NCBI RefSeq assembly: GCF_029784165.1
Contig: NC_073696.1
Span: forward strand, 87,491,381 to 87,555,380
Length of the DNA: 64,000 nucleotides
Reading direction: 5' to 3'
Source of the DNA: Wyeomyia smithii
Lineage: Eukaryota; Arthropoda; Insecta; Diptera; Culicidae
The notes beneath the pieces are model-generated. The model searched no databases. It was not told where the DNA came from and saw nothing but the letters and a program-made list of their open reading frames with translations. The translations under genes and the position numbers were made by a program. Shown piece by piece: positions 35,101 through 48,722 of the stretch. Every line of letters starts with the position of its first letter. The stretch's first letter is position 1.

Positions 35101-36055
35101 TTCACTAAAACTCAAAATGGTTGCCCTATTATAGCTTTTTACCCGATTCCTATGAATCTTGATGCCTCTAACCAGTGCAGAAATGCGTCAACTGACGTCA
35201 AAGTGTTACATTGCTCGCCGGGTATAACGTTCACGGTGCTCCCACAGACCGTTATTATAAAATAAAATGCACCAAAGAATCTGAGTACACCATTCGATTC
35301 GTTATGACGTCCAGAATCTCTGGTGAAAATTTCAAAATCATCGTACGGTATATTTTTGAGTAATGCCCTTTTGAAGGTCGTAAAGTACAAAAAAGTTATA
35401 TAAAAACGACGAAATACTTATTGTAAAGCACGTATTTATCCACCATTCTATGAAATAACTTCCAAAATAGTTTCTACACATTCCAAGGGCTATATTTCAA
35501 GACATTAACAATTGTTGAGAAGATTTATTTGAAAATCCCACAGTGCACAGTGGTCTAAACTCGAAAAATCGTGATCATCTAGATTTGACTGTGAAAAATT
35601 GATTTTAGGAACTCAATGTCTTCAGCAAAATTGTTTCATAGAACAAGGCCTTACTTTTGGCGTTTTTAGTTTTTCGATCAATCCACCTAACAGTTAGATA
35701 AAAAAAAATTTTTTCTAATTTTCAATATACCAGATAGCTTCCTTCAGAAAAGTTGTGGAAAATTTCGGAAGATAAACAATTGCTGAATACTGCGATGTTC
35801 TATCTGTACGTTGGGCACGACAAAATAGAGTTTTTTGTGGAACACCTCTCCTCAAAATTAGTTTTTTGAGATTCTGGACGTCATAGCGAATCGAATGGTG
35901 TACTCAGATTCTTTGGTGCATTTTATTTTATAATAACGGTTTGTGGGAGCACCGTGCGTTATGTTCACGTGAAAACTCATTTGAGTCTTTGAAAAAATGT
36001 TGGTGAATAAAGGCACAAAAATTCACAGGAATAGGTAAAAACCTATAATCTTAAA
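35101..36055. mobile_element. Inverted-repeat (foldback) element of ~950 bp
   Basis: Arms at about 35101-35335 and 35865-36055 are inverted copies sharing GATTCTGGACGTCATA, CGAATCGAATGGTGTACTCA and TTCTTTGGTGCATTTTATTT, separated by about 530 bp. It abuts the truncated I-clade LINE on the left. The interior is AT-rich without a transposase frame. No clear target duplication was resolved. Confidence 0.65.
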
Positions 36056-37399
36056 TTTTTTTCCAGTTAGAGCTCTGGGGCCACATCAGTGTTGACCTCT
36101 GTAATCATGCATAGAATCAAAGAATGACTTTTCAACAATCGGAAATGAAAGATTTTGTTTATAAATTAGAGATGAGTGGTCATTACGATGTTAACAGATC
36201 AATATATAGCAAATACCAGAAGTTCAGTGTTGATATTGATTTATTTATTAAGGACTAACCAGCACTGATTTGCACTATAAAATGAACTTGAAGCGAGGAG
36301 TCAAATTTACGCAGAAATCGCCCCTTTAAAAGCCAATTGACCTAGCTTCTTAATTTCTTCTTGTAAGTTAGCAGCAGCTTTACAGTGTTAACGGTGGATC
36401 AAAACGCTTTTACCTTTCGTGTCCGTCGTTCCAGACTTTGGACTTGGCCTTCCTCAGGGATCATAAAGTTGTACCGTTTTTCGTTCTGTCTCCTCCAAGA
36501 TACCACATCAAAAAGCGCGATGGGTTGCTGGATACTTGATTCGTTTTATCGCGAACATAAAGAACAAACGGTCAATTTTTTCCCGTACATTCCATTAGCA
36601 CTCTAAGGAGCATAATCATAGACAAACAGTGGAAGAGATGATTCATACTAGGTGTACATTGCCCATACGTATACACAATTTCGAAAGGATCGAGAATTTT
36701 AACTCGATTAACCGTTAATTTTCATTGTTCAGAAATTTCATTGAGGTAATATTGTTCGGAAACCTGAATTACTATTTGAATTAAAAAAATCAGGGAAATC
36801 ACCAATCCCGAGAAATTCCATCCCGGGACATCCCGAAAAGGAAGCTCTAATATATAGAAGTACATCTAAAACAACCGAAAAGATCGAGAGCGTCACTTAA
36901 ATTCAGTCAGTTTCCAATAGATTTTCTTCATTCTTACATCATTTATTTGGAAAATTAGCTACGCCGAAAACTGTTATTTTATGATTGCAGAGGTGCTGCA
37001 ATACGAAGCACGAAAACTATGTCATAGTTCGCTATGACACCTATGACTCAAAAGTTTGCAGAAAGTACAAACAAGTGTAAATCCTAAACAAAAATCATCA
37101 ACGACCCCACATTAAAAAATACAAGGAATACTGTTCCCAGAGACGTTGAGTTTGGGAAAAAATGATAGATAATTTTTCGATATGTTTGTTTTTAATAACC
37201 GTATACCTACTTTGGGGAAATTCGATAAATCTTACGTTAGAGGATTGTTTTCAACCTTTATATATTTTGTTAGATTACCCATGGAAAAACAGAAAAAAAT
37301 CGGAAACTTTTTTAATTCGAATAGAGTTCTTCGTTAAACTTCACAGATTCTTCATTTTCTATTGCGGAACATTTTCATAATTATTATCAACTGGAAAAT
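36056..37399. other. Non-coding stretch; possible hAT-type fragment
   Basis: No supported gene. A patch at 36800-36845 (CAATCCCGAGAAATTCCATC, CCCGGGACATCCCG) resembles the CCCGGGAA-rich ends of the hAT element at 47719-48714 and may be a relic of a related element. Confidence 0.35.
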
Positions 37400-37422
37400 T
37401 GTTGTATGTTTGAAATAGCGTT

Positions 37423-38959
37423 CAACGCAACAAAATCACTGATTGGCTTGAGAAATTTCTTGATTTTAGTAAATTGAACATATTGGCTGGTGATTTCAAT
37501 ATTAACTGGCGAGATGATGCAAATTCAAAGCATTTGAAGCGCTTAGTTGGATCTTTCAATTTAAAACAAAGTGTTGACGAATATACGCGCATTTCCCAGC
37601 AAGGTAGAACTTTGATTGATCATGTTTATTCCAATTTTGATTCAATTCGTTCAGTTACGAATTCCAATATGAAAATAACCGATCATGAGACATCAATGAT
37701 TAATGTATTAGATATAATGAATGATAACAATGATTTAATAAAATTGAAATGCTGCGCCTTAAACGCAAGAGGGATAAATTGTACAAAAAGTTTTGTAGGT
37801 CTAACAGGCAGGATCATTGGAAGGAGTACACGATCGCGCGTAATAAGTATTCACAAACGTTAAAAAAGACGCGTTGTGAATATATACAGAGGAAGATTAT
37901 TCAGCATCAATACAACAGCAAAGAGTTATGGAAAATTTTGAAATCTTTATTAAAACCTAGTAATAATAAACCGCGGTCCATAACTTTTGATGGCACATTA
38001 GAACAAACAGAACAAGTAATTGCTAGTGAGTTCAATGATTATTCCATCAATAGTGTTTCAATGTTATTGGTCACACTCTGCTGAACCTTATTAATGAATC
38101 ATTGCTAACTGGGCACGTGCATAAAGTGTGAAAAGAATCGTTGGTTGTTCCGATTCAAAAGGTTGCTGGAACGATTAAAGCCGAAGAGTTTCATCTCATC
38201 AACATGTTACACACGTTAGAAAAAATATTAGAACTTGTTGATAAAGGTCAGCTGTTAGAATATTTAAATAGTAACTCGTTATAAATTCCGGAACAATCTG
38301 GCTACCGGGAAGACCATTCGTGTGAAACCGCGTTGAACTCAGCACTAGCAAAATGGAAAGACAACTTAGAGAATAGAGACACAATATTTGCTGTTTTTTT
38401 TTTTGGATCTAAAACGCGCTTTTGAGACAATTTCTAGGCCCTTATTGTTGAACACAATCAAGCGCTTTGGAATTTCGAGTACTGCATTCAGATGGTTTGA
38501 CAGCTATTTGTCTGACAGAACTCAACGGACTGTTTTTAATGATTCGGTATCTAGTCTCGTGGAGAATGGTCTTGGAGTTCCACAGGGAAGTTTATTAGGG
38601 CCCCTTTTGTTCATTATGTATATAAATGACATGCGACGAGTTTTACGTTTTTGTGATATCAATCTTTTTGCCGACGACACCATATTATTCATTGCAGCTA
38701 AGAATGTAGAAGAAGCCGTTTTACACTTGAACGAAGATTTACGTTCTCTAAACAGATGGTTGAAGTATAAGCAATTGAAATTAAATATAGATAAAACTAA
38801 TTAATGATTTTCTCGCGCACCGTTGTAAATGACGATGTCTCTGTTTTGATTGATGATGAGGCAATTGGTCGCGTTCGGAAGATTAAATATCTTGGCGTGA
38901 TAATGATGACAACCTAAAGTTCAACGCTCACATTGACAATGTCATCAAGAAAATTGCCA
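37423..38959 (+). pseudogene. CR1/L2-type LINE ORF2, endonuclease C-terminus to RT, decayed
   Basis: Endonuclease remnants: LNILAGDFNINW (about 37473), LIDHVYSNFDS and KITDHETS. A linker with RKRDKLYKKFCRSNRQDHW follows in another frame. The reverse transcriptase (38388-38804) shows FFLDLKRAFETIS, NGLGVPQGSLLGPLLF and the catalytic NLFADDTILF. The region after it reads KIKYLGVIM in a further frame. At least four frame changes and several stops separate these blocks. The sequence style (ALAKWKDNL, LKYKQLKLNIDKT) fits the CR1/L2 group; the clade is not resolved. Confidence 0.75.
38947..38959. repeat. Target-site duplication, 5' side of Jockey copy A
   Basis: AAGAAAATTGCCA, exactly repeated at 43333-43345. 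Removing the insert restores continuity of the CR1/L2-type coding text. Confidence 0.9.
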
Positions 38960-39161
38960 TGAGTGCGTCTTGAACTGTCCTACAGATCAGACGTTTTTTC
39001 GGTTGCTTGTGGACTGGTCTTTGACTGCCTATAGCTTCAAAGTTTGTGTTTTGTCAGTGTGTCTTTTAAAGACTACCTGAAAGTTATTTCCCATCAGTCT
39101 TTCTCAAGACTACCTACTTTTGAATTTAACATTTGTTTTAACTTTTTTCGTATCACCTGAA

Positions 39162-40483
39162 ATGGCTGGACGGAAAAAGAAACCTCGCATCGCTGCGGGG
39201 AGGAAAAGAGAGGCATCTCTTTCTGACACATCGAGTGTCTGTAGTGACAATCCTTTTGATATTTTGCCTGAGCAAGAAGCTGGTGAAATGGAAGTTACCA
39301 ATAATGAAACTATACAAAATATAAAATCTTTAAAAAAGGAGAAAGTTCCACCTATTGTGGTAACTATTTCTTCTGAATTTAATATATTCAAAAAGGAACT
39401 TTCAACGTTTGTTTCTGACGTTAAAGTTACCTATCAAATTGGCCGTAGAGGTGAATGCCGCTTATTAGCCGACTCAGTAAAGGGTCGTGATCGTCTTGTT
39501 CAGTATTTAACTGACAAGATGTACAAATTTTTTACATATGACACCAAGAACGCCAAGCCGTTCAAGGTTGTCTTGAAAGGTCTCACCAACGATCAAACCG
39601 TTGATGAGATCAAACTTACTTTAACAGAATTACTTGGCATAGCCCCTACCCAAGTAATTCTAATGAAACAAAAATCACGAGGCGAAAACAGTCAGAGAAC
39701 TGGAATTTCCCTTGTTAATTATTTAATTAATTTTAACCGCAATGAGGTTAACAACTTAAAATTTTTTGAAAAAGCACATGCTTTGTATAATGTGCGTGTA
39801 AAGTGGGAAATTTATAGGAAGTATGGCGGAGGTGAAAAGCATATTACCCAATGCCGTACTTGCCAACGTTATGGCCATGGTTCCAAATTCTGTAACATGG
39901 ACCAAAAATGTCTTAATTGTGGAGACTCTTCTCACAAAAAGGACACATGTCCTGTGAAAGAGAGTAAAAATTTTCGCTGTGCGAATTGTAACGGCAACCA
40001 TATGTCAAATTTTTATCAATGCCCAGTCCGTTTAGCAATTGTTAAGGCAAGGCAAGGTAAACAAAATTCATTTTCTCAATTAAAACCAATTCAAAACAAA
40101 ATTCTCCAAGCGTACCAGTGACGCATAGTTTACCTACTCATTTGCATACCCGTTTAACTTATGCACAGGTTACAGGTAGTTCGAGCATTATACCGCCTAG
40201 TGTTGGTAGTTCGAAAATGACCGTTAATATGGGTAAGCAAAACACGCTAGAAAATAATTGTACACCTATTACTCCAGCTAATATTGCTGCCGAAAATATT
40301 TTTTCTAATGTCAACTGCCTGGGGCCTATTACGGCAGGTAAACTTTCTTTTTTGCAACAGGCGATGTTCGATCTTATGAACGCCATGTTGCAGGCAAAAT
40401 CAATGTTTGAAGCCATTCAAATAGGCACAAATTTTACTATTAAAATTGTTTCTAATTTAAAATTTAGCAATGATTTTAAATAA
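39162..40483 (+). pseudogene. Jockey LINE copy A ORF1 (Gag-like), one frameshift
   Basis: RNA-binding protein from MAGRKKKPRIAAG. I prefer ATG 39162 over an in-frame upstream TTG. Three zinc knuckles lie near residues 230-290: CRTCQRYGHGSKFC, CLNCGDSSHKKDTC and CANCNGNHMSNFYQC. Compared with copy B, one base is missing near 40090, so this frame stops at 40121. The remaining part is open in the next frame to 40483. Confidence 0.85.
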
Positions 40484-43096
40484 AACAATTAAAATATTAA
40501 ATTGGAATGCTCGCTCATTGAAGGCCAATGAGAATGAGCTTTTTAATTTTTTAACAGTAAATAATGTGCATATTGCAATTATTACTGAAACATTTTTGAA
40601 ACCTAACATAAAATTAAAATATGATCCCAATTACGTGGTTCATAGATATGATAGGATTCAGGGTTCCGGCGGTTGAGTTGCAATTGTTATTCATCGCCGA
40701 ATCAAACATCGTGCTCTTCCTTATCTTGAGACTAAAGTCATTGAAACTTTGGGAATTGAAGTTCAAACTGAACTTGGGATTTTATTTATTGCCGCAGCAT
40801 ATTTACCATTTCAATGCACACGCGAGCTCAAAAATTATTCTAAAGGTGATTTACAAAAACTCACCAGAAATCGTTCGAAATTTTTCATAATCGGCGATTT
40901 TAACGCTAAACATCGTTCATGGAATAATTTTCAAAGTAATTCCAATGGCAAAATTTTATTCAATGATTGTTCTTCAGGATACTATTCTATTTTGTCTCCG
41001 AATAGTCCTACATGCTTTTCTTCTGTAAGAAACCCTTCAACAATTGATTTGGTGCTGACAGATCAAAGTCATGTATGTAGTGATTTGATCACACATGCTG
41101 CCTTTGATTCTGACCATCTTCCAATAACTTTTTCTTTATCACATGAATCAGTTTTAAACCCTATGAGCTCTGTTTTTAATTATAACAAAGCTAATTGGGA
41201 AAGATACAAAAATTATATTGAGAGAAATTTCAATAATGAGCTTGATTTGCAAAACGAAGTGAATATTGATTCCGCTTTGGAAGCATTAAAATGTGCAATT
41301 GTTGATGCCAGGAATTATTCTGTTCCAAAGGCTCAAGTGAAATTTGATTCACCAATAATTGACGAAAATCTTCAACTTCTAATTCGTTTGAAAAATGTCC
41401 GCAGACGTCAATATCAACGTTCTCGTGACCCTGTTTTTAAAACTATTTATAAAGATTTACAGAAAGAGATTAAACATAGATTCACTCTTCTGAGAAATCA
41501 AAATTTTGAGACTAAAGTTGAAAAATTGAAACCATATTCAAAACCATTTTGCCTATTCCAGTTTTAAAAGATGGTGAACGTTTTCTTGTATGCAATGAAC
41601 AAAAGGCTCAAAGACTTGCTCAGCAGTTTGAGAGTGTTCATAACTCAAATTTGAATTTTGTGAGTCCAATTGAAAATAAAGTCACACGTCAATTTGATTT
41701 AATTTCTTCCCAGAATTTTTTACCTGCAGAAATAATTGAAACTAACTTGAATGAGATTAAATCAATTATTAAAAATTTCAAAAATATGAAAGCACCTGGT
41801 GACGATGGAATCTTTAATATACTAATCAAACATCTCCCTGAGAGCACAATGGATTTTTTAGTGAAAATTTTCAATTGCTGCTTCAAAATTGCATATTTTC
41901 CCAAATTATGGAAAAATGCAAAAATTACTCCCATTTTAAAACCGGATAAGAACCCAGCTGAAGTTTCAAGTTATCGACCAATCAGTTTGCTTTCTTCAAT
42001 AAGTAAACTGTTTGAGAGAGTTATTCTTAACAGAATGATGTCACACATCAACGAAAATTCAATTTTTGCAAATGAACAGTTTGGATTTCGCCATGGGCAT
42101 TCCACAACTCATCAATTGCTCAGAGTTACTAATATGATACGAGCTAACAAATCTGAAGGTTATTCCACTGGAGCTGCTCTTTTAGACATAGAAAAAGCAT
42201 TCGACAGTGTTTGGCATAAAGGTTTGATTGCGAAATTGCAAACTTTTAATTTTCCAATTTTCCTAATCAAAATTTTAAAAAATTATCTTACTGATCGAAC
42301 TCTGCAGGTTGTCTATCAGAATTCAAAATCTGATAGATTTCCTGTCAGAGCAGGTGTGCCTCAAGGTTCAGTCTTGGGTCCAGTCCTGTACAACATATTC
42401 ACTTCAGATCTTCCTGATTTGCCTCCAGGATGCACAAAGTCATTGTTCTGCGATGACACAAGCATTTCCGTAAAAGGAAAAAGTCTTCGTGTCATATGCA
42501 GTCGATTGCAGAAAAGTTTAGATATTTTTTCTTCCTACTTGCAAAAGTGGAAAATCTCTCCCAATGCTTCTAAAACTCAAATGATAATTTTTCCGCATAA
42601 GCCTAGGGCTTCTTTCCTCAAGCCAAACAATAATCACGTTGTCAAGATGAATGGGGTTATTTTAAGTTGGTCCGACAAGGTTAAGTACTTGGGACTAATT
42701 TATGATAAAAAACTTATTTTCAAAGAGCACATTGAGAGTATACAAGCCAAGTGCATCAAATATACGAGATGTTTATATCCTCTCATTAACAGGAATTCTA
42801 AACTTTGTTTAAAGAACAAACTTTTGATTTACAAACAAATTTTTAGACCAGCAATGCTTTATGCTGTACCGATCTGGTCAAGTTGCTGTTCAACAAGGAA
42901 GAAAACGCTCCAAAGGATTCAGAATCAAATTCTGAAAATGATTTTGAAGCGTCCTCCTTGGTTTGGTACACTCGAATTACATAGACTTACTGGTGTTGAA
43001 CCATTAGAAGCTATGTCAAATAAAATTATTAACAATTTTCGACAAAAATCGTTGCAATCCTCAATTGCTACGATAAGCTCTCTTTATAGCCAATAA
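40470..43096 (+). pseudogene. Jockey LINE copy A ORF2 (endonuclease / reverse transcriptase), broken
   Basis: ATG 40470 overlaps the ORF1 stop by 14 bases. Endonuclease: LNWNARSL, ITETFLKP, FFIIGDFNAKHRSW and FDSDHLPITFS. A single G-to-T change makes a TGA near 40674 (GGCGGTTGA versus GGCGGTGGA in copy B). A 34-bp deletion near 41550 shifts the frame. The RT portion is then open to 43096: SSYRPISLLSSISKL, ALLDIEKAFDSVWHK, AGVPQGSVLGPVLYN, catalytic LFCDD, then VKYLGLIYDKKL and a C-terminal IQNQILKMILKRPPW region. It would act in target-primed reverse transcription. Confidence 0.9.
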
Positions 43097-43332
43097 GTGT
43101 GCAATTAAGTTAGTTGTAAGTTAACTTTCCCTTTTCTGACAAGTAGGTTTAAATCCCTACGAATGATAAGTCCTAATTGCGAAAGCAAACAAATCCTAAC
43201 AATTAAAATTACAAATTTCTAACAGTGTTGAGAAGTCACCATTTGTGATTGGACACACATACTCATTATTTACTAATATTTATCATAAATACTTAAGCTA
43301 CTAACAAATCCCCCCTTAAAAAAAAAAAAAAA

Positions 43333-43345
43333 AGAAAATTGCCAA
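43333..43345. repeat. Target-site duplication, 3' side of Jockey copy A
   Basis: AAGAAAATTGCCA directly after the poly(A) tract. Confidence 0.9.
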
Positions 43346-43900
43346 AAAGTATGTAATTCCATGCCGTTTGAAAAACGAATTAACGATTAGTAGTAAAATA
43401 CAGCTATACAAGTCAATCATCTCTCCACATTTGGATTTTTGCCCTACCTTTTTGTTTTTGGCCAATAACACACAATTATTGAGGTTACAGCGTTTGCAGA
43501 ATAGAATAATGCATTTGATTTTAAATTGTGATAGATAAACTTCCTGTGCTTTTATGTTGGACGTTGGGTTATCCGTGAAGCAACGAATTGTTTATTTGTC
43601 TATGGTGTTCATTTTTAAAATAATTATGGTTTGCTACCTCAATATTTGTGTGATCGAATTGAAAAAAGGAAGAGATTTTCATAGATATAACACTAGAAAC
43701 GCGGATGAAATAAGAACAGCTTTCTTCTAACAAGAGCTTCACAAAATTCATTGTTTTATAAAGGTATAATTTTTTTTAATTCGATGCCAAGACATGTTAA
43801 ACGTGCACCAACGCTTGCGGAGTTCAAGAGACAATGTATTTCACACGTGAAAGTTTCTGTTGTACAGAACGAAAATTAAAACTTGTATAAAATGACGAGA
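43346..43900 (+). pseudogene. CR1/L2-type LINE ORF2, C-terminal remainder
   Basis: Continuation of the interrupted frame: KIQLYKSIISPHLDFCPTFL, LQRLQNRIMHLILNC, then RYNTRNADEIRTAFF. This is the typical post-RT region of CR1/L2-like LINEs. Interrupted by stops. The Jockey poly(A) and duplicated AAGAAAATTGCCA lie directly before it. Confidence 0.75.
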
Positions 43901-44130
43901 GTTTATCTGACGAAGTTTAAACAACGGATTTATTTTGGATGAACTATTTATTTTTGGAACCTATCCATTTATTTATTGTTTTATTGAAGCATGTAACTGA
44001 CGAAGTTTTTACAAACGGATCTGATTGTGTTGTAAAATTTTATTCATATTTTATATTAGATCTTTTTCAATATGTAATGTAATAACAAAAACGTGTTCGT
44101 CACGGTGGTGATCATGGATTTTTTCCTTTA

Positions 44131-46630
44131 TGTTGTTGTAGCTTTAAAAAATAATAGAAAGTGACTACATAAGTTTGAGCCCCGCGCGCGGAATTCGGAT
44201 TTAAATGGATTCTTTAACAATGCTTAGAGAAAAATCATGAAGTAGTTGTGGTTAGTCTGGCTGAAGGTCATGAAAACCCTGTGCTAGTTTTGTGTGCTCT
44301 ATAGCTCTTCACATTTTTACCAATGTGAATCAAGTAAACAGTTTTTGAAGAAGTTTATATCTGGCGGTAAAATCAGTTCGTTTTTTTTTGTATAACTGAT
44401 TTAAATGTGACTACATTAATTATCTATAGATAAATCGTCCAGCTCAAACCTTTGTAGGGGTATGTGGCGAGACCATCATCATCATCATCATCATCCTGTA
44501 CTATGTAAAGTCATTTCCGTGAAAGTCGCGCTTGAATATGACAGGTCGAAAGCGACCATTCTGGAAGTTCGCAAATATTCGCAAAGTGTTATTTTCGATG
44601 CCTTAACGTTCAAGCAAATAAGTAACGAGAATTCATCGAGAATTTTTGCAAATAGCTTATAATCGATGTTGAAAAACAAAACTATCTACAAAATACCTCT
44701 GTTTCAGCGCAATATGTAATTTGCGCAAAATTTTCAGTGAATTCCCGCATATTGATCTCTAGAAAAATCTCAGTATTCTAAAAAAAACTAAAATCTCTAC
44801 CTAAAAATTAATGAAAACCCCCTTTTTTATAAATTTCTTCAACCTTTTCAGACTGCTCATACGTTTGCATAAAAATAAAAAATAAAGATATATTTATAAA
44901 CTTATGTTATGATAACTGAAACGATACTCTCGAAGCAAACTGGCTCCGTGCAAATCATTGATGGTGACTTTGATATTTTTGATTTTATTCGATAAAAAAA
45001 ACTAAGGTCTAAATATTAAATGTCGAATATTGTATCAAATTTCCACAAATCGAAATTACTTACACTTATTTACACATTGCGATTCAAATACAAATACACG
45101 CTCAGGAGATGGGAGGTACACGTAAAAGTTCAAGCTTACATCATCCGATGTGTCCTCTCAAAACGCACATTTAATGCTTTGGCTTTGCACAACAAATGTG
45201 TCAAAAGGATAACGCAACAGTTGCGTAATGAATACATTAACAGAGATCGAAATCAGAATATGTAGAATATACACAAAATCGTGGTGTTTCGGTAGACTTC
45301 GATTTTGGGCTAATGGTCAGTTTTGGGGCGCTCAAAAAACCGCTGGGAACTTTCACGAGTCGGGGCGTATCAAAGGCTCGTGCATCCCTAATCACCGTCA
45401 GCAACCGAAAACGGCCGAAAGCGAGCCTTGTTGCAATAGAATTTACTCACGCTGGTGCCAGTAACGTGGAACCGAATGTATATGAATAAAACCAGAGTCG
45501 CTGTTAAATGCAAAATGTTTTTATTGTTATTGATTCGATGGTGTTTTTTAATTACCGGATTCATGATAGTGAATCGATCAGTTCATTTTTGCATTAACTT
45601 AGTAGATGTGGTTACACACAGTTCAACTTTTGCGTGTACTTAACGAAGTTTTACACTGTGTGAGGCCACCATGCAAAATTGCGTGACGCAGGGGTTAGGG
45701 GGTATTGAGAATTGCCAAATACCGCATTACTTAATATACAAGCGTTTCCTTATCGGCTATGATTTGCGGTATTTTTATAATCAGGAAAAAATCCAGCATA
45801 CACAATCGACGCGGTAAAATTTCCCTCAGCGGCGCCCTAAAAATTTCCTCAGCGGCGGCGTGCGTAAAAGTGTCGGCGGCGGCGGCGCGGCGTGGCGGCG
45901 CACAGGACTAGTCGTAAGCTGTTATTCAACCGCATGAATTGAAAACTTCCTAAGTTGTCGATCAACAAAATATTTCAGAATTATAACATATCTTGATATT
46001 TTGGTACGAACTGCAAAAATATTTATGCTTTTATGCCTGTTTAGACATAAAAATATATTTTGATGCATAAGCTGAAAGTAATTTTAAAACCTAAATTAAT
46101 CCACCTAGCGGTCAGACTCAGCCTTTCTCACTCAAACTTATTATTTGTAAAAATAAATTTACATGAATGCTTAAATTCAATTAAGGTATATTCACTCTTT
46201 GGATTCTAAAATATTTATGTTGCAATTGAGGTATAAAATTTAAAATTTGACGTAATGTTAGTGCTTAAGAAATAGCGAAATAAAATAAATGACTCTTAAT
46301 TTCGAACAATTTAATCACGATCGATACCAGGAACGTTCAAATAGTACGATACCACATTTAAATCATGTTGAGGCCATATAAAGCAAATATAGTTTTAAAT
46401 AGTCTTTGAATTTCTTTTCTTTCCAAAACTTTTGAACCACATATCAAATTGTTATGAAGTTTGTTATTTGTAAGTTTGAGAGATGACTCGTTTGTATGAC
46501 ACTAGTTATGTTCAAATAAATCGTGTAATCTTTGTGATATTAGACTTTCGTTGTTTTAACAATTTAATACATAACGGTTGCTTGAGTTTGATTATAATCA
46601 AATGAAAAGGGAAGGTAGCCTAACATTGAA
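44131..46630. other. Non-coding stretch with (CAT)n and a CGG-rich patch
   Basis: A (CAT)7 microsatellite lies at about 44473-44493. At 45825-45900 there is a strikingly GC-rich run (AGCGGCGGCGTGCG, CGGCGGCGGCGGCGC) in otherwise AT-rich DNA. Short frames at 45020-45265 and 45228-45464 show no domain. Confidence 0.5.
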
Positions 46631-46639
46631 ACCACGAGT

Positions 46640-47640
<1,001 letters not shown>

Positions 47641-47718
47641 GACTGAAAATAAATCTTGGTTCAGAACACGAGTTGATACAAAAACAGTTTGTAACAAAAT
47701 ATCAAGATATGTCAGTAT

Positions 47719-48714
47719 TAGGGTTTGCAATCCCGGGAACGATTTCCCGGGAATTGCCTTTTCCCGGGATTCCCGGATCCCGAGAATAGGAAGATTGATT
47801 CCCGGGATTCCCGAGCTCCTCGGAAAATTTTCCATACAATATTGCCATAAAACTAACATCGTATCAAAACACGAAGCTTACGACGTAGAAGTGTAGAGCA
47901 GCTTCATGGTGTATATTATACGAAGCAAATATTTGCTTGAAACGACGATCAATATTTGCTTGCCGTGTAATATCAAATTATTTGCTTAATTTATTTTAAA
48001 AAAATATATGCTGTCTTATTCAGTAAACGATAAATTAAGAAATATTTTCTTCGTCTCATGCCTTTTTATGCTTGTGAGCTAGTGAGTAGTTGCTTGATTT
48101 GTTTTTGTTTATTGACAAAAAATTTTGAAACCTGTAAATTGATAAAAAAAAAATTGAAACCCGTAAATCAATGCGACCAGAAATAAATAAATTAATAAAA
48201 CTCAGTCAGTGTAACTTGGGTCGTGGCCGCGATTTCACATTAATTACGAAGGCATTCAAATGCTCTAAAATCTGGCTGCCAAACACTCAGCTTTATCTTC
48301 AAAAAAAACTAAAAGTGTTGGACTTTTCAGTTTCTAATGAAATGTAGCAAGAGCTGGAATCGGTGATTTAGAAGTATTTTAGAAATCAGACACCAGCGGT
48401 GATTCAGCGATCTTAAGCAAAGTTTTTCAGAAGGGAACTACATTATTTGGGCCTAACGAAAAATTGTAAGCGGAACTAAGGCGATTGATAGACGATTGTT
48501 CAAGAATTTCTGGAGTGAACTTGATTAAATTTTGTTCTTCAATTGATAATTCAATTGTAAACGATTGTTTGAAACTTTTTATTAATAAACTTTGTTTGAA
48601 ATCTCATTTTTGCTAAGGATTTTTTCCTTTCCCGGCTCCCGGGAATTCCCGGGAAATGAGATTTTTCATTCCCGTTTCCCGGGGAATCTATTCTCGGGAA
48701 TATTGCAAACCCTA
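47719..48714. mobile_element. Non-autonomous hAT-type DNA element
   Basis: Terminal inverted repeats TAGGGTTTGCAAT at both ends and a perfect 8-bp duplication GTCAGTAT (47711-47718, 48715-48722) fit the hAT superfamily. Subterminal DNA is packed with TTCCCGGGAA-type motifs (47735-47815 and 48630-48705), likely transposase-binding sites. The 996-bp interior has no transposase frame. Confidence 0.9.
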
Positions 48715-48722
48715 GTCAGTAT

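Larger units (their letters stand above)
38960..43332 (+). mobile_element. Jockey-clade LINE copy A, full length, inactivated
   Basis: Complete element of about 4.37 kb. It has a 5' UTR of ~200 bp starting near AGTGCGTCTTGAAC, ORF1, ORF2, a 3' UTR (43097-43317) and a poly(A) of about 15. It is flanked by the exact 13-bp duplication AAGAAAATTGCCA (38947-38959 and 43333-43345), lying inside a CR1/L2-type LINE. Zinc-knuckle ORF1 plus endonuclease/RT ORF2 without RNase H fits the Jockey clade. A nearly identical copy lies at 55806-59683. Confidence 0.92.
37400..44130 (+). mobile_element. CR1/L2-type LINE relic, interrupted by a Jockey-clade LINE
   Basis: 5'-truncated ORF2 sequence spans 37423-38959 and resumes at 43346, after the Jockey element and its target duplication. 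The reading frame text rejoins exactly (DNVIKKIA, then KKYVIPCRLKNE). The relic probably extends through a 3' UTR to about 44130. Many frameshifts and stops make it older than the insertion inside it. Confidence 0.75.
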
